Below are positions 36,185 through 45,444 of a stretch of 64,000 nt of DNA, one piece after another. The position numbers and the translations under genes were made by a program. The DNA is from an uncultured Prevotella sp. (GTDB lineage: Bacteria; Bacteroidota; Bacteroidia; Bacteroidales; Bacteroidaceae): the NCBI GenBank assembly GCA_900315775.1, contig ONAJ01000001.1:58945-122944 (forward strand). The letters run 5' to 3'. The first letter of the stretch is position 1. Every line of letters starts with the position of its first letter. Under the pieces are notes generated by a model. It did not search any database and was not told where the DNA came from. It saw only the letters and a program-made list of their open reading frames with translations.

Positions 36185-38008
36185 AGCAAGGTTTCTTGGT
36201 TGGTCAACATTCTTTCCTTTGCAGACTGCGACGTGATAAGCCAACAACTGCAACGGGATGGTAGCTATCAAAGGTTCCAAACACTCAAGCGTCTTAGGTA
36301 ACTCAATAACTTCATCGGCAATTCGGCTTATGGTGTCATCACCTTTACTAACAATAGCAATAACTCGTCCTTTTCTAGCTTTTATTTCCTGAATGTTTGA
36401 CAACACTTTCTCGTACATATTATTATGTGTCGCTATAACCACAACAGGCATATCAGAATCGATAAGTGCTATCGGACCATGTTTCATCTCTGCTGCTGGA
36501 TAGCCTTCAGCATGTATGTAACTTATCTCTTTTAACTTCAAAGCACCTTCAAGGGCAACAGGGTAACTGAATCCTCGTCCAAGATAGAGGAAGTTTCGTG
36601 CATACGTGAAAGTTCTTGCAAGATCTTCAACTCTTGAGTTAACATTAAGAACCTCACGAATCTTTTCTGGTATTTGTGCCAGTTCCTTTACTATTGAAAC
36701 ATATTCTTCATTAGAGATAGAACCCTTTTCTTTTGCGAGTGCTAAAGCAAGCATCGTTAATACAGTAACCTGTCCTGTAAATGCTTTTGTTGAAGCGACA
36801 CCAATCTCTGGTCCCACATGAATATAACTTCCAGTGTTTGTTGCTCTTGGTATGCTTGAACCGATAGCGTTACATATTCCATATATGAATGCGCCTTTCT
36901 CTTTGGCCAACTCTACCGCTGCAAGTGTATCCGCTGTCTCGCCACTCTGAGATATAGCTATTACGACATCATCAGACGTTACGACAGGATTTCGATAGCG
37001 AAATTCCGAAGCATATTCTACCTCGACAGGTATTCTACAAAGATTTTCTATTACTTGTTTACCTATAAGACCTGCATGCCACGATGTACCACAAGCTACA
37101 ATAACTACACGTTTGGCGTTTAGCAGAGCCTGTTTGTGGTCAATAACAGCACTAAGAGTAACGTTGTTTGTGTCAACATTAATTCTTCCACGCATGCAGT
37201 TAGTAAGACATTCTGGCTGTTCAAAAATCTCTTTTAACATGAAGTGCGGATAACCGCCCTTCTCTATTTGTCCAAGATTTAAGTCAACGGTCTTTATCTC
37301 CGGTGACAATTTTCTGTTAAGGATACTAACTACTTTCAGTTCCTCACCAAGTTTCATAACAGCAATATTACCATCTTCCAGATAAACCATCTGATCGGTA
37401 TATTCTATTATAGGACTTGCGTCGGAACCCAAGAAAAATTCTCCATCACCGACACCTACTACCAACGGACTTTGCTTGCGTGCTGCTATTATAGTGTCAG
37501 GATTACGCTTGTCAACGATAGCTATTGCATAAGCGCCGATAACTTCGTGTAGCGCCAACTGAACAGCTGTTAGAAGATCCAATCCCTTGCGATTCTGTAT
37601 ATATTCTACGAACTGCACTAATACTTCTGTGTCAGTATCGCTACTGAACTCCACACCTTTTGCATGAAGATTCTTCTTCAGATCAGCGTAGTTCTCTATA
37701 ATACCATTGTGTATAATAGCAAGGTTCTTTGACTCTGAATAGTGAGGATGTGCATTAACTGTTGATGGCTCTCCGTGTGTTGCCCAACGAGTGTGAGCTA
37801 TGCCAACACATCCACTTACGTCTTTGTCGGCACAATAGTCTTCAAGATCGCTTACCTTTCCCTTAGTCTTATAAACACTGAGATCATTCTTCTGGTTAAT
37901 AAGTGCTACTCCAGCACTGTCATAACCACGATACTCCAAACGCTTAAGACCTTTTATAAGGATAGGATAAGCGTCCTTTTTACCTATATAACCAACAATA
38001 CCACACAT
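36164..38008 (-). CDS. glmS: Glutamine-fructose-6-phosphate aminotransferase (isomerizing)
   Basis: 614-residue enzyme that makes glucosamine 6-phosphate from fructose 6-phosphate and glutamine, the entry to peptidoglycan and LPS amino sugars. The N-terminal Ntn glutaminase begins MCGIVGYIG with the catalytic Cys2. Two SIS isomerase domains follow (ISQSGETADTL and the EGYPAAEMKHGPIALI region), and the chain ends PRNLAKSVTVE as expected. It starts 6 bp after a polysaccharide export gene. No glmS ribozyme is possible upstream because of this short gap. Confidence 0.98.
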   Translation of the reverse strand: MCGIVGYIGKKDAYPILIKGLKRLEYRGYDSAGVALINQKNDLSVYKTKGKVSDLEDYCADKDVSGCVGIAHTRWATHGEPSTVNAHPHYSESKNLAIIHNGIIENYADLKKNLHAKGVEFSSDTDTEVLVQFVEYIQNRKGLDLLTAVQLALHEVIGAYAIAIVDKRNPDTIIAARKQSPLVVGVGDGEFFLGSDASPIIEYTDQMVYLEDGNIAVMKLGEELKVVSILNRKLSPEIKTVDLNLGQIEKGGYPHFMLKEIFEQPECLTNCMRGRINVDTNNVTLSAVIDHKQALLNAKRVVIVACGTSWHAGLIGKQVIENLCRIPVEVEYASEFRYRNPVVTSDDVVIAISQSGETADTLAAVELAKEKGAFIYGICNAIGSSIPRATNTGSYIHVGPEIGVASTKAFTGQVTVLTMLALALAKEKGSISNEEYVSIVKELAQIPEKIREVLNVNSRVEDLARTFTYARNFLYLGRGFSYPVALEGALKLKEISYIHAEGYPAAEMKHGPIALIDSDMPVVVIATHNNMYEKVLSNIQEIKARKGRVIAIVSKGDDTISRIADEVIELPKTLECLEPLIATIPLQLLAYHVAVCKGKNVDQPRNLAKSVTVE

Positions 38009-38014
38009 ATAGAT

Positions 38015-38815
38015 TTATTTTCTCAGAATATTAACAACCAGTGATGCTACAGAAACGAGGACTCCCACTGCAGACATTGTAAGCGTTGTTACCTGACCGA
38101 TACTTGCATTCTGTGCCTTCACCTTATTGGGCTCAACATATACAATGTCGTTCTGCTGCAAGTAATAGTATGGAGAATTGATAATGTTTGCATCGTTAAG
38201 GTTCAATATGTGAACACTTTTCTCACCTGTAGCATCCTCGCGGATAAGCATCACATTGTCGCGCTTACCATATATTGACAAGTCGCCTGCCTGAGCCAAA
38301 GCCTCAAGAATACTCATCTTTTCTGTAGATACAGAGAATGTTCCTGGGCGATTTACTTCACCCATAACAGAGATTCTGAAACTCGACATTCTAACAGTCA
38401 CAACAGGCTTTTCTGTGTCAGCCATGTAAGGTTTAATCTTTGCTGTAATAAATTCCTCACACTGACGTACTGTCATTCCGGAAACATTAACCATTCCTAT
38501 TACAGGGTAGTTAATATTGCCATTATTGTCAACAAGGTATGTCTGAAGTGTGACACCTCCTGTATTCAGATTTCCAGTACTGTTAAGAGTGTTAGATATA
38601 GACAAGTTAAAAGGTATTGCTGCCTTTGGATCAGTTGTTGAAACTGTAATTGTCAACATATCTTTTGGCATGATGCGTGCATCATACAAGCCTTTTGACT
38701 CGGCGAGACTAACCTCGTTAACATTTTGGAAATAAGCAACCTTCTTTGTGCTTGCGCAACTGCCAAGCATCACTACTATTGCAACAGCAACGAATGGATA
38801 AAATATTTTCTTCAT
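38015..38815 (-). CDS. Polysaccharide export lipoprotein (Wza/BexD family)
   Basis: 266-residue outer-membrane export protein for capsule or exopolysaccharide. The signal peptide ends in a lipobox at Cys20 (MLGSC). The Poly_export domain follows (YDARIMPKDMLTITVSTTDP) and then one SLBB-like domain (VRMSSFRISVMGEVNRPGTFSV). A C-terminal hydrophobic helix (about 240-262) could be the membrane-spanning segment. First gene of the operon with glmS. The Wzc-like partner usual next to such genes is absent here. Confidence 0.93.
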   Translation of the reverse strand: MKKIFYPFVAVAIVVMLGSCASTKKVAYFQNVNEVSLAESKGLYDARIMPKDMLTITVSTTDPKAAIPFNLSISNTLNSTGNLNTGGVTLQTYLVDNNGNINYPVIGMVNVSGMTVRQCEEFITAKIKPYMADTEKPVVTVRMSSFRISVMGEVNRPGTFSVSTEKMSILEALAQAGDLSIYGKRDNVMLIREDATGEKSVHILNLNDANIINSPYYYLQQNDIVYVEPNKVKAQNASIGQVTTLTMSAVGVLVSVASLVVNILRK

Positions 38816-38849
38816 ATTACTTTTTAATGAATTCCTTTAAAAAACGTTG

Positions 38850-38881
38850 CAAAGGTATTAAAAATAAATTAGACAAACAAA
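38850..38881 (-). promoter_or_regulatory. Promoter of the export lipoprotein-glmS operon
   Basis: On the - strand: TTTG at 38881-38878, a 20-bp spacer and TACCTTTG at 38857-38850. Full consensus; leader of about 30 nt. Confidence 0.7.
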
Positions 38882-38901
38882 TATTTTTTAGATATTATAA
38901 A

Positions 38902-38932
38902 AAATCCCGATGATTTTTTGTCACCGGGATTT
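38902..38932 (-). terminator. Terminator after uxaC
   Basis: 12-bp stem (AAATCCCGGTGA with TCATCGGGATTT in the - strand RNA, one G-U pair), an 8-base loop and a T-run on the - strand, 7 bp after the uxaC stop. Confidence 0.82.
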
Positions 38933-38938
38933 ATATTA

Positions 38939-40345
38939 TTAGAACTTGAAATAATTCTTAGCGTTGTTATAACTGATGTCCTCAACCATTCTGTAAAGAC
39001 TTTCCTTGTCGTCAGGAATAAGTCCGCGCTCCACATCATTACCGATGAGGTTACACAGCAGACGACGGAAATACTCATGACGTGGATAGCTCAAGAACGA
39101 ACGAGAGTCGGTGAGCATACCAACAAATCTGCTCAGCAGTCCAAGTACTGAGAGTGCGTTCATCTGGCGCTCCATACCATCAAGCTGATCATTGAACCAC
39201 CATCCTGAACCGAACTGAATCTTACCAGGACAAGAACCATCCTGGAAGTTTCCAAGCATTGTTGCTATAACTTCATTAGCACATGGATTAAGCGTATATA
39301 AGATAGTACGTGTGAGTTTTCCTTCCATATTCAACTCGTTGAGGAAGTGACTCATAGCTTTTGCTGTGGTGAACTCACCGATAGAGTCGAAACCTGTATC
39401 AGCGCCAAGCTTGTTATACATGAGAGTATTATTATCACGAATAGCTCCATAGTGGAACTGCTGTGTCCATCCTGCGTCATTGTCCATTTCTGCGCAAAGT
39501 TTCAGGAAGCAGTGCTTGTACTGACGAATCTCCAGATTTGAAAGAGCCTGCTTGCGCATAGCTTTCTCAAAGATTGTCTCTATCTGACTGTCTGTATAAG
39601 GCTCATCATAGAACTCTTCAATACCATGATCTGACAGACGGCTACCTTGAGCATGGAAGAAATCATGACGCTTCTGAAGAGCATCCATCATGTCCTTAAA
39701 GTTGTTGATAGTAACACCCGCAACCTCGCCGAGTTGATTTACATAGTCAGCATACTCTGGTTTTTCAATGTTCATAGCCTTGTCAGGACGCCATGCAGGA
39801 ATCATTCGTGGGTCATCCTTTGCCTTGTTTCGTGCATATTCAATATGGTTGTGCAGGTCGTCAACGGGGTCGTCTGTTGTACAAACTGTCTCTACGTTGT
39901 AGCGACGCATAAATCCACGTGCTGTATATCCTGGCTGGTTGAGTTTTTCGTTACACTCGTCGAAAATTTCTCGTGCTGTTTTTGGTGACAGTTGTTTTTC
40001 AATACCGAAGGCAGTCTTCAACTCAAGGTGTGTCCAGTGATATAGCGGGTTGCGGAAAGTATATGGTACCGTTTCTGCCCACTTCTCAAACTTTTCCCAG
40101 TCAGTGGTGTCCTTGCCTGTACAATAACGTTCTTCAACGCCGTTAGTACGCATTGCACGCCATTTATAGTGGTCACCACCAAGCCAAAGCTCAGTAATAC
40201 TCTTAAACTTGTGGTCATTAGCAACCATTTCTGGAATCAGGTGACAGTGATAGTCGATGATGGGCATCTTAGCCGCATGATTGTGATAGAGATCCTGCGC
40301 AGTAGCTGTGTCAAGCAGGAAATTCTCATCCATAAATTTTTTCAT
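38939..40345 (-). CDS. uxaC: Glucuronate isomerase
   Basis: Uronate isomerase of 468 residues that converts glucuronate to fructuronate (and galacturonate to tagaturonate), the first step of uronic acid catabolism. The N-terminal IDYHCHL motif provides the metal-site histidines of this amidohydrolase-type barrel. TVCTTDDPVDDL and GSGWWFNDQLDGM are family hallmarks. It has its own promoter and terminator and no uronate-pathway neighbours here. Confidence 0.97.
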   Translation of the reverse strand: MKKFMDENFLLDTATAQDLYHNHAAKMPIIDYHCHLIPEMVANDHKFKSITELWLGGDHYKWRAMRTNGVEERYCTGKDTTDWEKFEKWAETVPYTFRNPLYHWTHLELKTAFGIEKQLSPKTAREIFDECNEKLNQPGYTARGFMRRYNVETVCTTDDPVDDLHNHIEYARNKAKDDPRMIPAWRPDKAMNIEKPEYADYVNQLGEVAGVTINNFKDMMDALQKRHDFFHAQGSRLSDHGIEEFYDEPYTDSQIETIFEKAMRKQALSNLEIRQYKHCFLKLCAEMDNDAGWTQQFHYGAIRDNNTLMYNKLGADTGFDSIGEFTTAKAMSHFLNELNMEGKLTRTILYTLNPCANEVIATMLGNFQDGSCPGKIQFGSGWWFNDQLDGMERQMNALSVLGLLSRFVGMLTDSRSFLSYPRHEYFRRLLCNLIGNDVERGLIPDDKESLYRMVEDISYNNAKNYFKF

Positions 40346-40382
40346 AATATTGACTGTTTTAGTAATTTAATTCAAATCTCTG

Positions 40383-40390
40383 CAAAGGTA
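40383..40390 (-). promoter_or_regulatory. -7 box for uxaC
   Basis: TACCTTTG on the - strand gives a leader of about 34 nt. No TTTG at -33; a weaker or activated promoter would fit a sugar-acid catabolic gene. Confidence 0.5.
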
Positions 40391-40486
40391 ATAATTTCGA
40401 CGCGTATTTCTATTAACTAGGTATTTCTTTTTAATTTTTTTAATATAAAAGTACAGGAGAAATTATAATGTTTAGATAGAAATTAG

Positions 40487-40494
40487 TACATTTG
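40487..40494 (+). promoter_or_regulatory. -7 box for ansA
   Basis: TACATTTG on the + strand, about 50 bp before the ansA ATG. No clear -33 box. Confidence 0.5.
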
Positions 40495-40544
40495 CACCAA
40501 CAATATTAACTCGATGAAACATATATACACATACAAGAATTACT

Positions 40545-41573
40545 ATGCAAAACAAAGTTTTATTGATATACACCGGCGGAACAATAGGTATGGGGCGTAA
40601 CCCTAAGACGGGAGCTCTGGAGCCTCTGGACTTTGAACACCTCATTGTTAGTATACCTGAATTGGAGTCGTTGAATGTGGATATCGACGTCTATCAGTTT
40701 CAACCTCCTATAGACTCAAGTGATATGACACCGCAGCTGTGGGCACAACTTGTCAATATCATCACAGAACGTTATGCGTTATATGATGGTTTTGTCATTC
40801 TTCATGGTACCGACACTATGGCATACACCGCTTCTGCCTTGTCTTTTATGTTGGAGAATCTTACTAAACCTGTCATCCTCACAGGCTCACAGCTACCCAT
40901 AGGTCAACTTCGAACCGATGGCAGAGAAAACATTATAACAAGTATTGAGTTGGCTACAGTCCGGAACGATGACGGCACAATGCGCATCCCAGAGGTATGT
41001 ATTTATTTCAGTGGCAGACTATTACGCGGAAATCGCTCTACAAAGATCAACGCTGACGGTTTCAATGCTTTTGACTCCTTCAACTACCCTCATTTGTGTG
41101 ATGCTGGTGTTAACTTTCATTTCCATGATCATCACATCCTTACACCCGATATTTCGCGTCCACTTACATCACACACCAAACTCGACTCCAACGTCATAGT
41201 ATTCTCACTATTCCCCGGGGTTGAAGAGAATATTGTTCGTCATATCATTGATGCTCCGGAATTGCGAGGCATAGTAATGCGAACCTATGGTAGCGGCAAT
41301 GCCCCACAACGTCCTTGGCTACTCCGCCTTCTTAGCGAGGTGACCCTTCGTGGTGTTACAGTTGTCAACATAAGTCAATGTGTTTCAGGACAAGTGGAAA
41401 TGTCACGCTACGACACAGGCTGTCATCTCCTTGATGCCGGCGTTGTCAGCGGTTATGACTCCACCGTAGAAGCTGCTGTAACAAAACTCATGCACTTACA
41501 GGCACGTTATGACGACGCTGAAACAATCCGTAGTATGATGAACAAATCATTAGCAGGAGAAATTACAATATAA
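40545..41573 (+). CDS. ansA: Type I asparaginase
   Basis: 342-residue L-asparaginase that hydrolyses asparagine to aspartate and ammonia. The two catalytic threonine motifs are intact: YTGGTIGMG near the N-terminus and LHGTDTMAYTAS in the middle. No signal peptide is seen, so it is the cytoplasmic type I enzyme. kdsB follows after 23 bp, probably in the same transcript. Confidence 0.96.
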   Translation: MQNKVLLIYTGGTIGMGRNPKTGALEPLDFEHLIVSIPELESLNVDIDVYQFQPPIDSSDMTPQLWAQLVNIITERYALYDGFVILHGTDTMAYTASALSFMLENLTKPVILTGSQLPIGQLRTDGRENIITSIELATVRNDDGTMRIPEVCIYFSGRLLRGNRSTKINADGFNAFDSFNYPHLCDAGVNFHFHDHHILTPDISRPLTSHTKLDSNVIVFSLFPGVEENIVRHIIDAPELRGIVMRTYGSGNAPQRPWLLRLLSEVTLRGVTVVNISQCVSGQVEMSRYDTGCHLLDAGVVSGYDSTVEAAVTKLMHLQARYDDAETIRSMMNKSLAGEITI

Positions 41574-41596
41574 TCGAACAAAAAATCTAAAATATA

Positions 41597-42340
41597 ATGA
41601 AAACAATAGCAATAATTCCCGCACGATATGCCTCCACTCGTTTCCCAGGCAAACCTCTTGCAATACTTGGGGGCAAACCAGTAATCCAACGTGTCTATGA
41701 ACAGGTAACTACTGTTCTCGATGAAGCCTATGTAGCCACCGACGACGAACGTATATATAATAAGGTACAGGAGTTTGGTGGACGAGTTGTAATGACATCG
41801 CCAAATCACAAAAGCGGCACAGACCGCGTTGAGGAAGCTGTGCAGAAGATTGGTACCGACGCTGACATCATCATAAATGTTCAGGGTGACGAACCTTTCA
41901 TACATCCTTCACAGATAGAAGCACTTATCAAGTGTTTCGACGATCCGACGACACAAATAGCAACACTTGGCAAACCTTTTGACAACGATGCCGACATATC
42001 GTTGCTTGACAACCCTAACTCTCCTAAGATTGTTGTTGACAATAATAGCTTTGCACTCTATTTCTCACGCAGTGTAATACCTTTCATTCGTGGCGTTGAA
42101 CACAATCAGTGGCTCGGTAAATACCCATTCCTGAAACATCTCGGTATATATGCATATCGAACTCAGGTGCTTCACGAAATAACACGTCTACCACAAAGCA
42201 GTCTGGAACTTGCCGAAAGTCTGGAACAACTTCGCTGGCTACAAAATGGCTATCGCATTCGTGTCGGAACAACAAACATAGAGACTGTTGGCATCGACAC
42301 TCCAGAGGATCTTCAGCGTGCCGAGGACTATCTAACATAA
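41597..42340 (+). CDS. kdsB: 3-deoxy-manno-octulosonate cytidylyltransferase
   Basis: CMP-KDO synthetase of 247 residues that activates KDO for the lipid A core. The N-terminal IPARYASTRFPGKPL nucleotide-binding motif, VQGDEPF, and the ESLEQLRWL segment with GIDTPEDL near the end are diagnostic. Second gene of the ansA-kdsB unit, ended by a hairpin at 42343-42371. Confidence 0.97.
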   Translation: MKTIAIIPARYASTRFPGKPLAILGGKPVIQRVYEQVTTVLDEAYVATDDERIYNKVQEFGGRVVMTSPNHKSGTDRVEEAVQKIGTDADIIINVQGDEPFIHPSQIEALIKCFDDPTTQIATLGKPFDNDADISLLDNPNSPKIVVDNNSFALYFSRSVIPFIRGVEHNQWLGKYPFLKHLGIYAYRTQVLHEITRLPQSSLELAESLEQLRWLQNGYRIRVGTTNIETVGIDTPEDLQRAEDYLT

Positions 42341-42342
42341 AT

Positions 42343-42371
42343 AAAGGGAACCACAGGAGCGGGTTCCCTTT
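42343..42371 (+). terminator. Terminator after kdsB
   Basis: 10-bp stem (AAAGGGAACC with GGTTCCCTTT) and a 9-base loop, followed by a T-run, 2 bp after the kdsB stop. Confidence 0.88.
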
Positions 42372-42387
42372 TTCATTTCTGTGTTAG

Positions 42388-42459
42388 AAAAAAAAATTGA
42401 TTGTCTCACGACAACCAATCTTTAGTTAACCTTAATAATCTAATACCATGAAAAACACG
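42388..42459 (-). ncRNA. Candidate small RNA, about 72 nt
   Basis: On the - strand a full promoter (42463-42494) is followed about 40 nt downstream of the predicted start by a 9-bp hairpin (UUGGUUGUC, loop GUGA, GACAAUCAA) and nine U residues. One pair of the stem is G-U in the - strand RNA but A-C in the + strand, so the structure favours transcription on -. The hairpin spans 42397-42418 and the U-tract 42396-42388. The stretch before it (GGTATTAG...AAGGTTAAC) carries no useful ORF on this strand. The conclusion is inferred from promoter plus terminator only. Confidence 0.5.
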
Positions 42460-42462
42460 TTA

Positions 42463-42494
42463 CAAAAGTAGTGTATTTTCTTTTAATTTGCAAT
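42463..42494 (-). promoter_or_regulatory. Promoter of the candidate small RNA
   Basis: On the - strand: ATTG at 42494-42491 (TTG core), a 20-bp spacer and TACTTTTG at 42470-42463. Located after the stop of the DUF3256 gene, so it cannot serve that gene. Confidence 0.5.
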
Positions 42495-42520
42495 AAAACT
42501 ATATAAAAAAGTTCAAATAT

Positions 42521-43156
42521 TTAATATTCGTTAAAGATTTTCCCGTCCCATTTAAAATTTCTTTGCAAAATTATTTCATTAACTTGCTTTCTATCATCAG
42601 CATTCAACATCGGCAAAGAGAGGTCAAAATGTATAACTGGCTCTTCACGAGAGAACTCTGCCGACACCATAATTGGGTCTATATAGGTAAGAAGTTCTGC
42701 ATATCGTTCTTCCGTAATAGAGTCTGGACGATGAGTAAAGTATGATAAAATCTTGTCATTTTCAGGTAATGCAATCTTATCCTTCAGTAGGTTCCATTCA
42801 GAATCATAAAACCTAACAACACTCTCTGCTGCAGGAGCACTTACAGTATTAATAAGGCATACTATTGAGGTGCTGTCTGTGGTTGGAAGAAGACGCAACT
42901 GAAGGGTTGATGATTGAGAAAGTCTTATCAATGCACAATCATTTGTAAACCAAAGTATTGATGATACTCCGTTTAATTTATTATTTATACCTTCATCCTT
43001 ATTGGAAATTGCTTCGGTAACCATCGCTTGACGTTCATTCTTATCAAGATACTCACATAGAGTATCAGGCATATTTACAAAGACATCAAGAGACTTTTGT
43101 GAGAATGCCAGAGAAGGCATCATAGAGACTAAAATTAATATGAAAAATCTTGTCAT
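42521..43156 (-). CDS. DUF3256 family secreted protein
   Basis: 211-residue exported protein when started at ATG 43156, which gives the signal peptide MTRFFILILVSMMPSLAFSQ. The longer frame to 43189 overlaps the -7 box at 43187-43194 and is rejected. The mature protein resembles the Bacteroidota family DUF3256: small, beta-rich, with no catalytic motif recognised. Single-gene unit, divergent from purU. Confidence 0.82.
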   Translation of the reverse strand: MTRFFILILVSMMPSLAFSQKSLDVFVNMPDTLCEYLDKNERQAMVTEAISNKDEGINNKLNGVSSILWFTNDCALIRLSQSSTLQLRLLPTTDSTSIVCLINTVSAPAAESVVRFYDSEWNLLKDKIALPENDKILSYFTHRPDSITEERYAELLTYIDPIMVSAEFSREEPVIHFDLSLPMLNADDRKQVNEIILQRNFKWDGKIFNEY

Positions 43157-43186
43157 ATTGCGAGTAATATTTATTAATGTTTGGTG

Positions 43187-43194
43187 CAAAGATA
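43187..43194 (-). promoter_or_regulatory. -7 box for the DUF3256 gene
   Basis: TATCTTTG on the - strand gives a leader of about 27 nt to ATG 43156. No -33 TTTG found. Confidence 0.5.
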
Positions 43195-43248
43195 ATATTT
43201 TTTACTATTTAATTTTGAATTTCTTACCATTATTTAAATAAAAATTTG

Positions 43249-43256
43249 TATCTTTG
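43249..43256 (+). promoter_or_regulatory. -7 box for the purU-his-lys-fbp operon
   Basis: TATCTTTG on the + strand, 25 bp before the purU ATG. No TTTG at the -33 position. It is the only clear promoter seen before the ten-gene run ending at 53070. Confidence 0.5.
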
Positions 43257-43280
43257 CCCCGTTTTTAATAAGGAAAAAAG

Positions 43281-44144
43281 ATGAAACCTACAGCAATATT
43301 GCTTTTGCACTGTCCTGATAAACCAGGTATTATTTCGGAGATAACACGATTTATTACTGATAACAAGGGAAATATTGTGTACTTGGATCAGTACGTAGAT
43401 CGACAGGACGGTATGTTTTTTATGCGAATAGAATGGGAGCTCGACGGCTTTCTCATTCCTCGTGACAAGGTGCGAGAATACATTTCAACACTGTATGCCA
43501 AACGTTATGGTATAACATTCAACCTCTATTTTAACGACGAAAAGCCCAGAATGGCTATCTTTGTTTCAAAGATGAGTCACTGTCTCTACGACCTTCTGGC
43601 GCGTTACAAGGCAGGAGAATGGGAAGTTGAGATACCTTGTATTATCAGCAATCACGAGGATTTAAGATATGTCGCAGAACAGTTTGACATCCCCTACTAT
43701 GTGTGGAGCATTAACAAAGACCACTCAAACAAGGAAGAAGTAGAGAAGGCGGAAATGGAACTGTTACGCGAGAAGAAGGTAACATTCATTGTTCTGGCAC
43801 GTTATATGCAGATAATATCTGACGAGATGATAGCGCAGTACCCGCATCACATAATTAATATACACCACTCCTTCCTACCAGCCTTTGTTGGTGCCAAACC
43901 GTACCACCAGGCGTGGGAACGTGGTGTGAAGATTATAGGTGCCACAAGTCACTATGTAACTGCAGAACTCGATGCAGGACCAATAATTGAACAGGATGTG
44001 GTACGTATAACCCACAAGGATACTCCAGAGTCACTTGTGCTAAAAGGAAAAGACCTTGAAAAGATTGTGCTTTCACACGCAGTATCAAAGCATATACAGA
44101 GAAAAATCCTGACCTATAAGAACAAAACAATTATCTTCAGTTGA
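43281..44144 (+). CDS. purU: Formyltetrahydrofolate deformylase
   Basis: 287-residue enzyme that releases formate from 10-formyl-THF, balancing one-carbon pools and feeding formate to purine synthesis. An N-terminal ACT domain (LLLHCPDKPGIISEITRFI) is followed by the formyltransferase-type domain with the HHSFLPAFVGAKPYHQAWERG signature and a GATSHYVTAELDAGPII motif. First gene of the operon; its TGA overlaps the hisH ATG by one base. Confidence 0.96.
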   Translation: MKPTAILLLHCPDKPGIISEITRFITDNKGNIVYLDQYVDRQDGMFFMRIEWELDGFLIPRDKVREYISTLYAKRYGITFNLYFNDEKPRMAIFVSKMSHCLYDLLARYKAGEWEVEIPCIISNHEDLRYVAEQFDIPYYVWSINKDHSNKEEVEKAEMELLREKKVTFIVLARYMQIISDEMIAQYPHHIINIHHSFLPAFVGAKPYHQAWERGVKIIGATSHYVTAELDAGPIIEQDVVRITHKDTPESLVLKGKDLEKIVLSHAVSKHIQRKILTYKNKTIIFS

Positions 44145-44746
44145 TGGTAGCAATTGTAAAATATAATGCGGGAAACATATATTCGGTGATTAATGCACTG
44201 AGACGCATGGGAGTTGAGCCTATGCTTACTGACGATGCCGAGAAGCTTCGTCGTGCAGACCGTATTATATTCCCCGGACAGGGAGAAGCGAGTACCGCTA
44301 TGAGCTACCTGCGAGAACGAGGACTTGATGAGATAATAAAATCACTACGTCAGCCAGTACTCGGGATATGCATAGGGCAACAACTTCTATGTCGTCACTC
44401 TGAAGAAGGCGATGTAGATTGTCTTGGAGTATTCGACGTTGATGTACGTCGTTTTCAGCCACAGAATCACGAAGACAAAGTGCCTTGTATGGGGTGGCAA
44501 GAAATAGAACTTACACACAATGCTACTCCAAAGAATGGAGACTTGTTCAGAGGATTACAAAAGCCTTGGGTGTATTTCGTACATTCTTACTATGTGCCTT
44601 TGTGCAACGAGACAGTAGCTGTGGCAGACCACATACTGCCTTATTCTGCTGCACTTCAGAAAGATAATTTTTATACATGTCAGTTCCACCCCGAAAAGAG
44701 CGGGCTGGCAGGAGAACAGATAATAAAGAATTTCTTAGAACTATGA
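44144..44746 (+). CDS. hisH: Imidazole glycerol phosphate synthase, glutaminase subunit
   Basis: Glutamine amidotransferase subunit of IGP synthase, 200 residues, working with HisF at the branch of histidine and purine synthesis. The start is ATG 44144 (MVAIVKYNAGNIYSV); the TTG three bases earlier is less likely. GICIGQQLLC carries the nucleophilic Cys and CQFHPEKSG carries the His-x-Glu pair. Overlaps hisA by four bases. Confidence 0.96.
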   Translation: MVAIVKYNAGNIYSVINALRRMGVEPMLTDDAEKLRRADRIIFPGQGEASTAMSYLRERGLDEIIKSLRQPVLGICIGQQLLCRHSEEGDVDCLGVFDVDVRRFQPQNHEDKVPCMGWQEIELTHNATPKNGDLFRGLQKPWVYFVHSYYVPLCNETVAVADHILPYSAALQKDNFYTCQFHPEKSGLAGEQIIKNFLEL

Positions 44747-45444
44747 TAGAGTTAATCCCAGCTATAGATATCATCAACGGACAGTGTGTACGCCTTACCA
44801 AGGGAGACTATTCACAGAAGACTGTGTACAATGACAATCCTGTCGTTGTGGCACAACATTTTGAGCAGTTGGGATTTAAACGTCTGCACATAGTCGATCT
44901 TGACGGAGCAAAATCAAAACATATCGTCAACGACGAGGTCTTAAGACGTATAACATCCGAGACAAAGCTCATTGTTGATTTCGGTGGTGGAATAAAAACC
45001 GACGACGACATAGAGAAGGCCTTTGCTGCTGGAGCGAGTATGGTGACAATAGGCTCCGTAGCTGTCACCGACAGGGAACGCTTCATAGGATGGCTACAGA
45101 AATATGGAGCTGACAAGATTATCCTTGGAGCCGATGTTCGTGGTGGAATGATTAGCATAAACGGATGGAAAGAAGACTCTCAACAGGAGTTGCTTCCATT
45201 CCTAAAATACTATGTTGACAAAGGTGTAAAGAACGTACTCTGCACGGAAATATCAAGAGACGGCACACTCTCGGGACCAGCAATGGACTTGTATCGAAAA
45301 GTAATGGCAGAATATCCCGAAATACATCTCATAGCAAGCGGAGGGGTTTCGTCTAACGAAGACATAGAGGCACTTGAGGCTGCAGGAATACCTGCCGTAG
45401 TGTTTGGAAAAGCATTTTATGAAGGTAAGATAACGTTTAAATAA
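44743..45444 (+). CDS. hisA: ProFAR isomerase
   Basis: (Beta/alpha)8-barrel isomerase of 233 residues, step four of histidine synthesis. The start is ATG 44743 ([18 protein letters not shown]); the 22-residue longer frame lies inside hisH and is not family-like. The catalytic Asp in PAIDI, the phosphate-binding DFGGGIK and IASGGVSS loops, and GADVRGG are all visible. It overlaps hisH by four bases and hisF by one. Confidence 0.97.
   Translation: MIELIPAIDIINGQCVRLTKGDYSQKTVYNDNPVVVAQHFEQLGFKRLHIVDLDGAKSKHIVNDEVLRRITSETKLIVDFGGGIKTDDDIEKAFAAGASMVTIGSVAVTDRERFIGWLQKYGADKIILGADVRGGMISINGWKEDSQQELLPFLKYYVDKGVKNVLCTEISRDGTLSGPAMDLYRKVMAEYPEIHLIASGGVSSNEDIEALEAAGIPAVVFGKAFYEGKITFK

Noticed and set aside
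38009-38014. glmS ribozyme or riboswitch upstream of glmS
   Set aside because: Only 6 bp separate glmS from the upstream gene.
42448-42471. Micro-ORF MKNTLQK on + between kdsB and the DUF3256 gene
   Set aside because: It lies on the strand opposite the promoter and U-tract; the hairpin is imperfect on +. Read as the complement of the small RNA.
44677-44742. Upstream extension of hisA
   Set aside because: It lies inside hisH in another frame; HisA proteins start with the I-P-A-I-D strand that follows ATG 44743.
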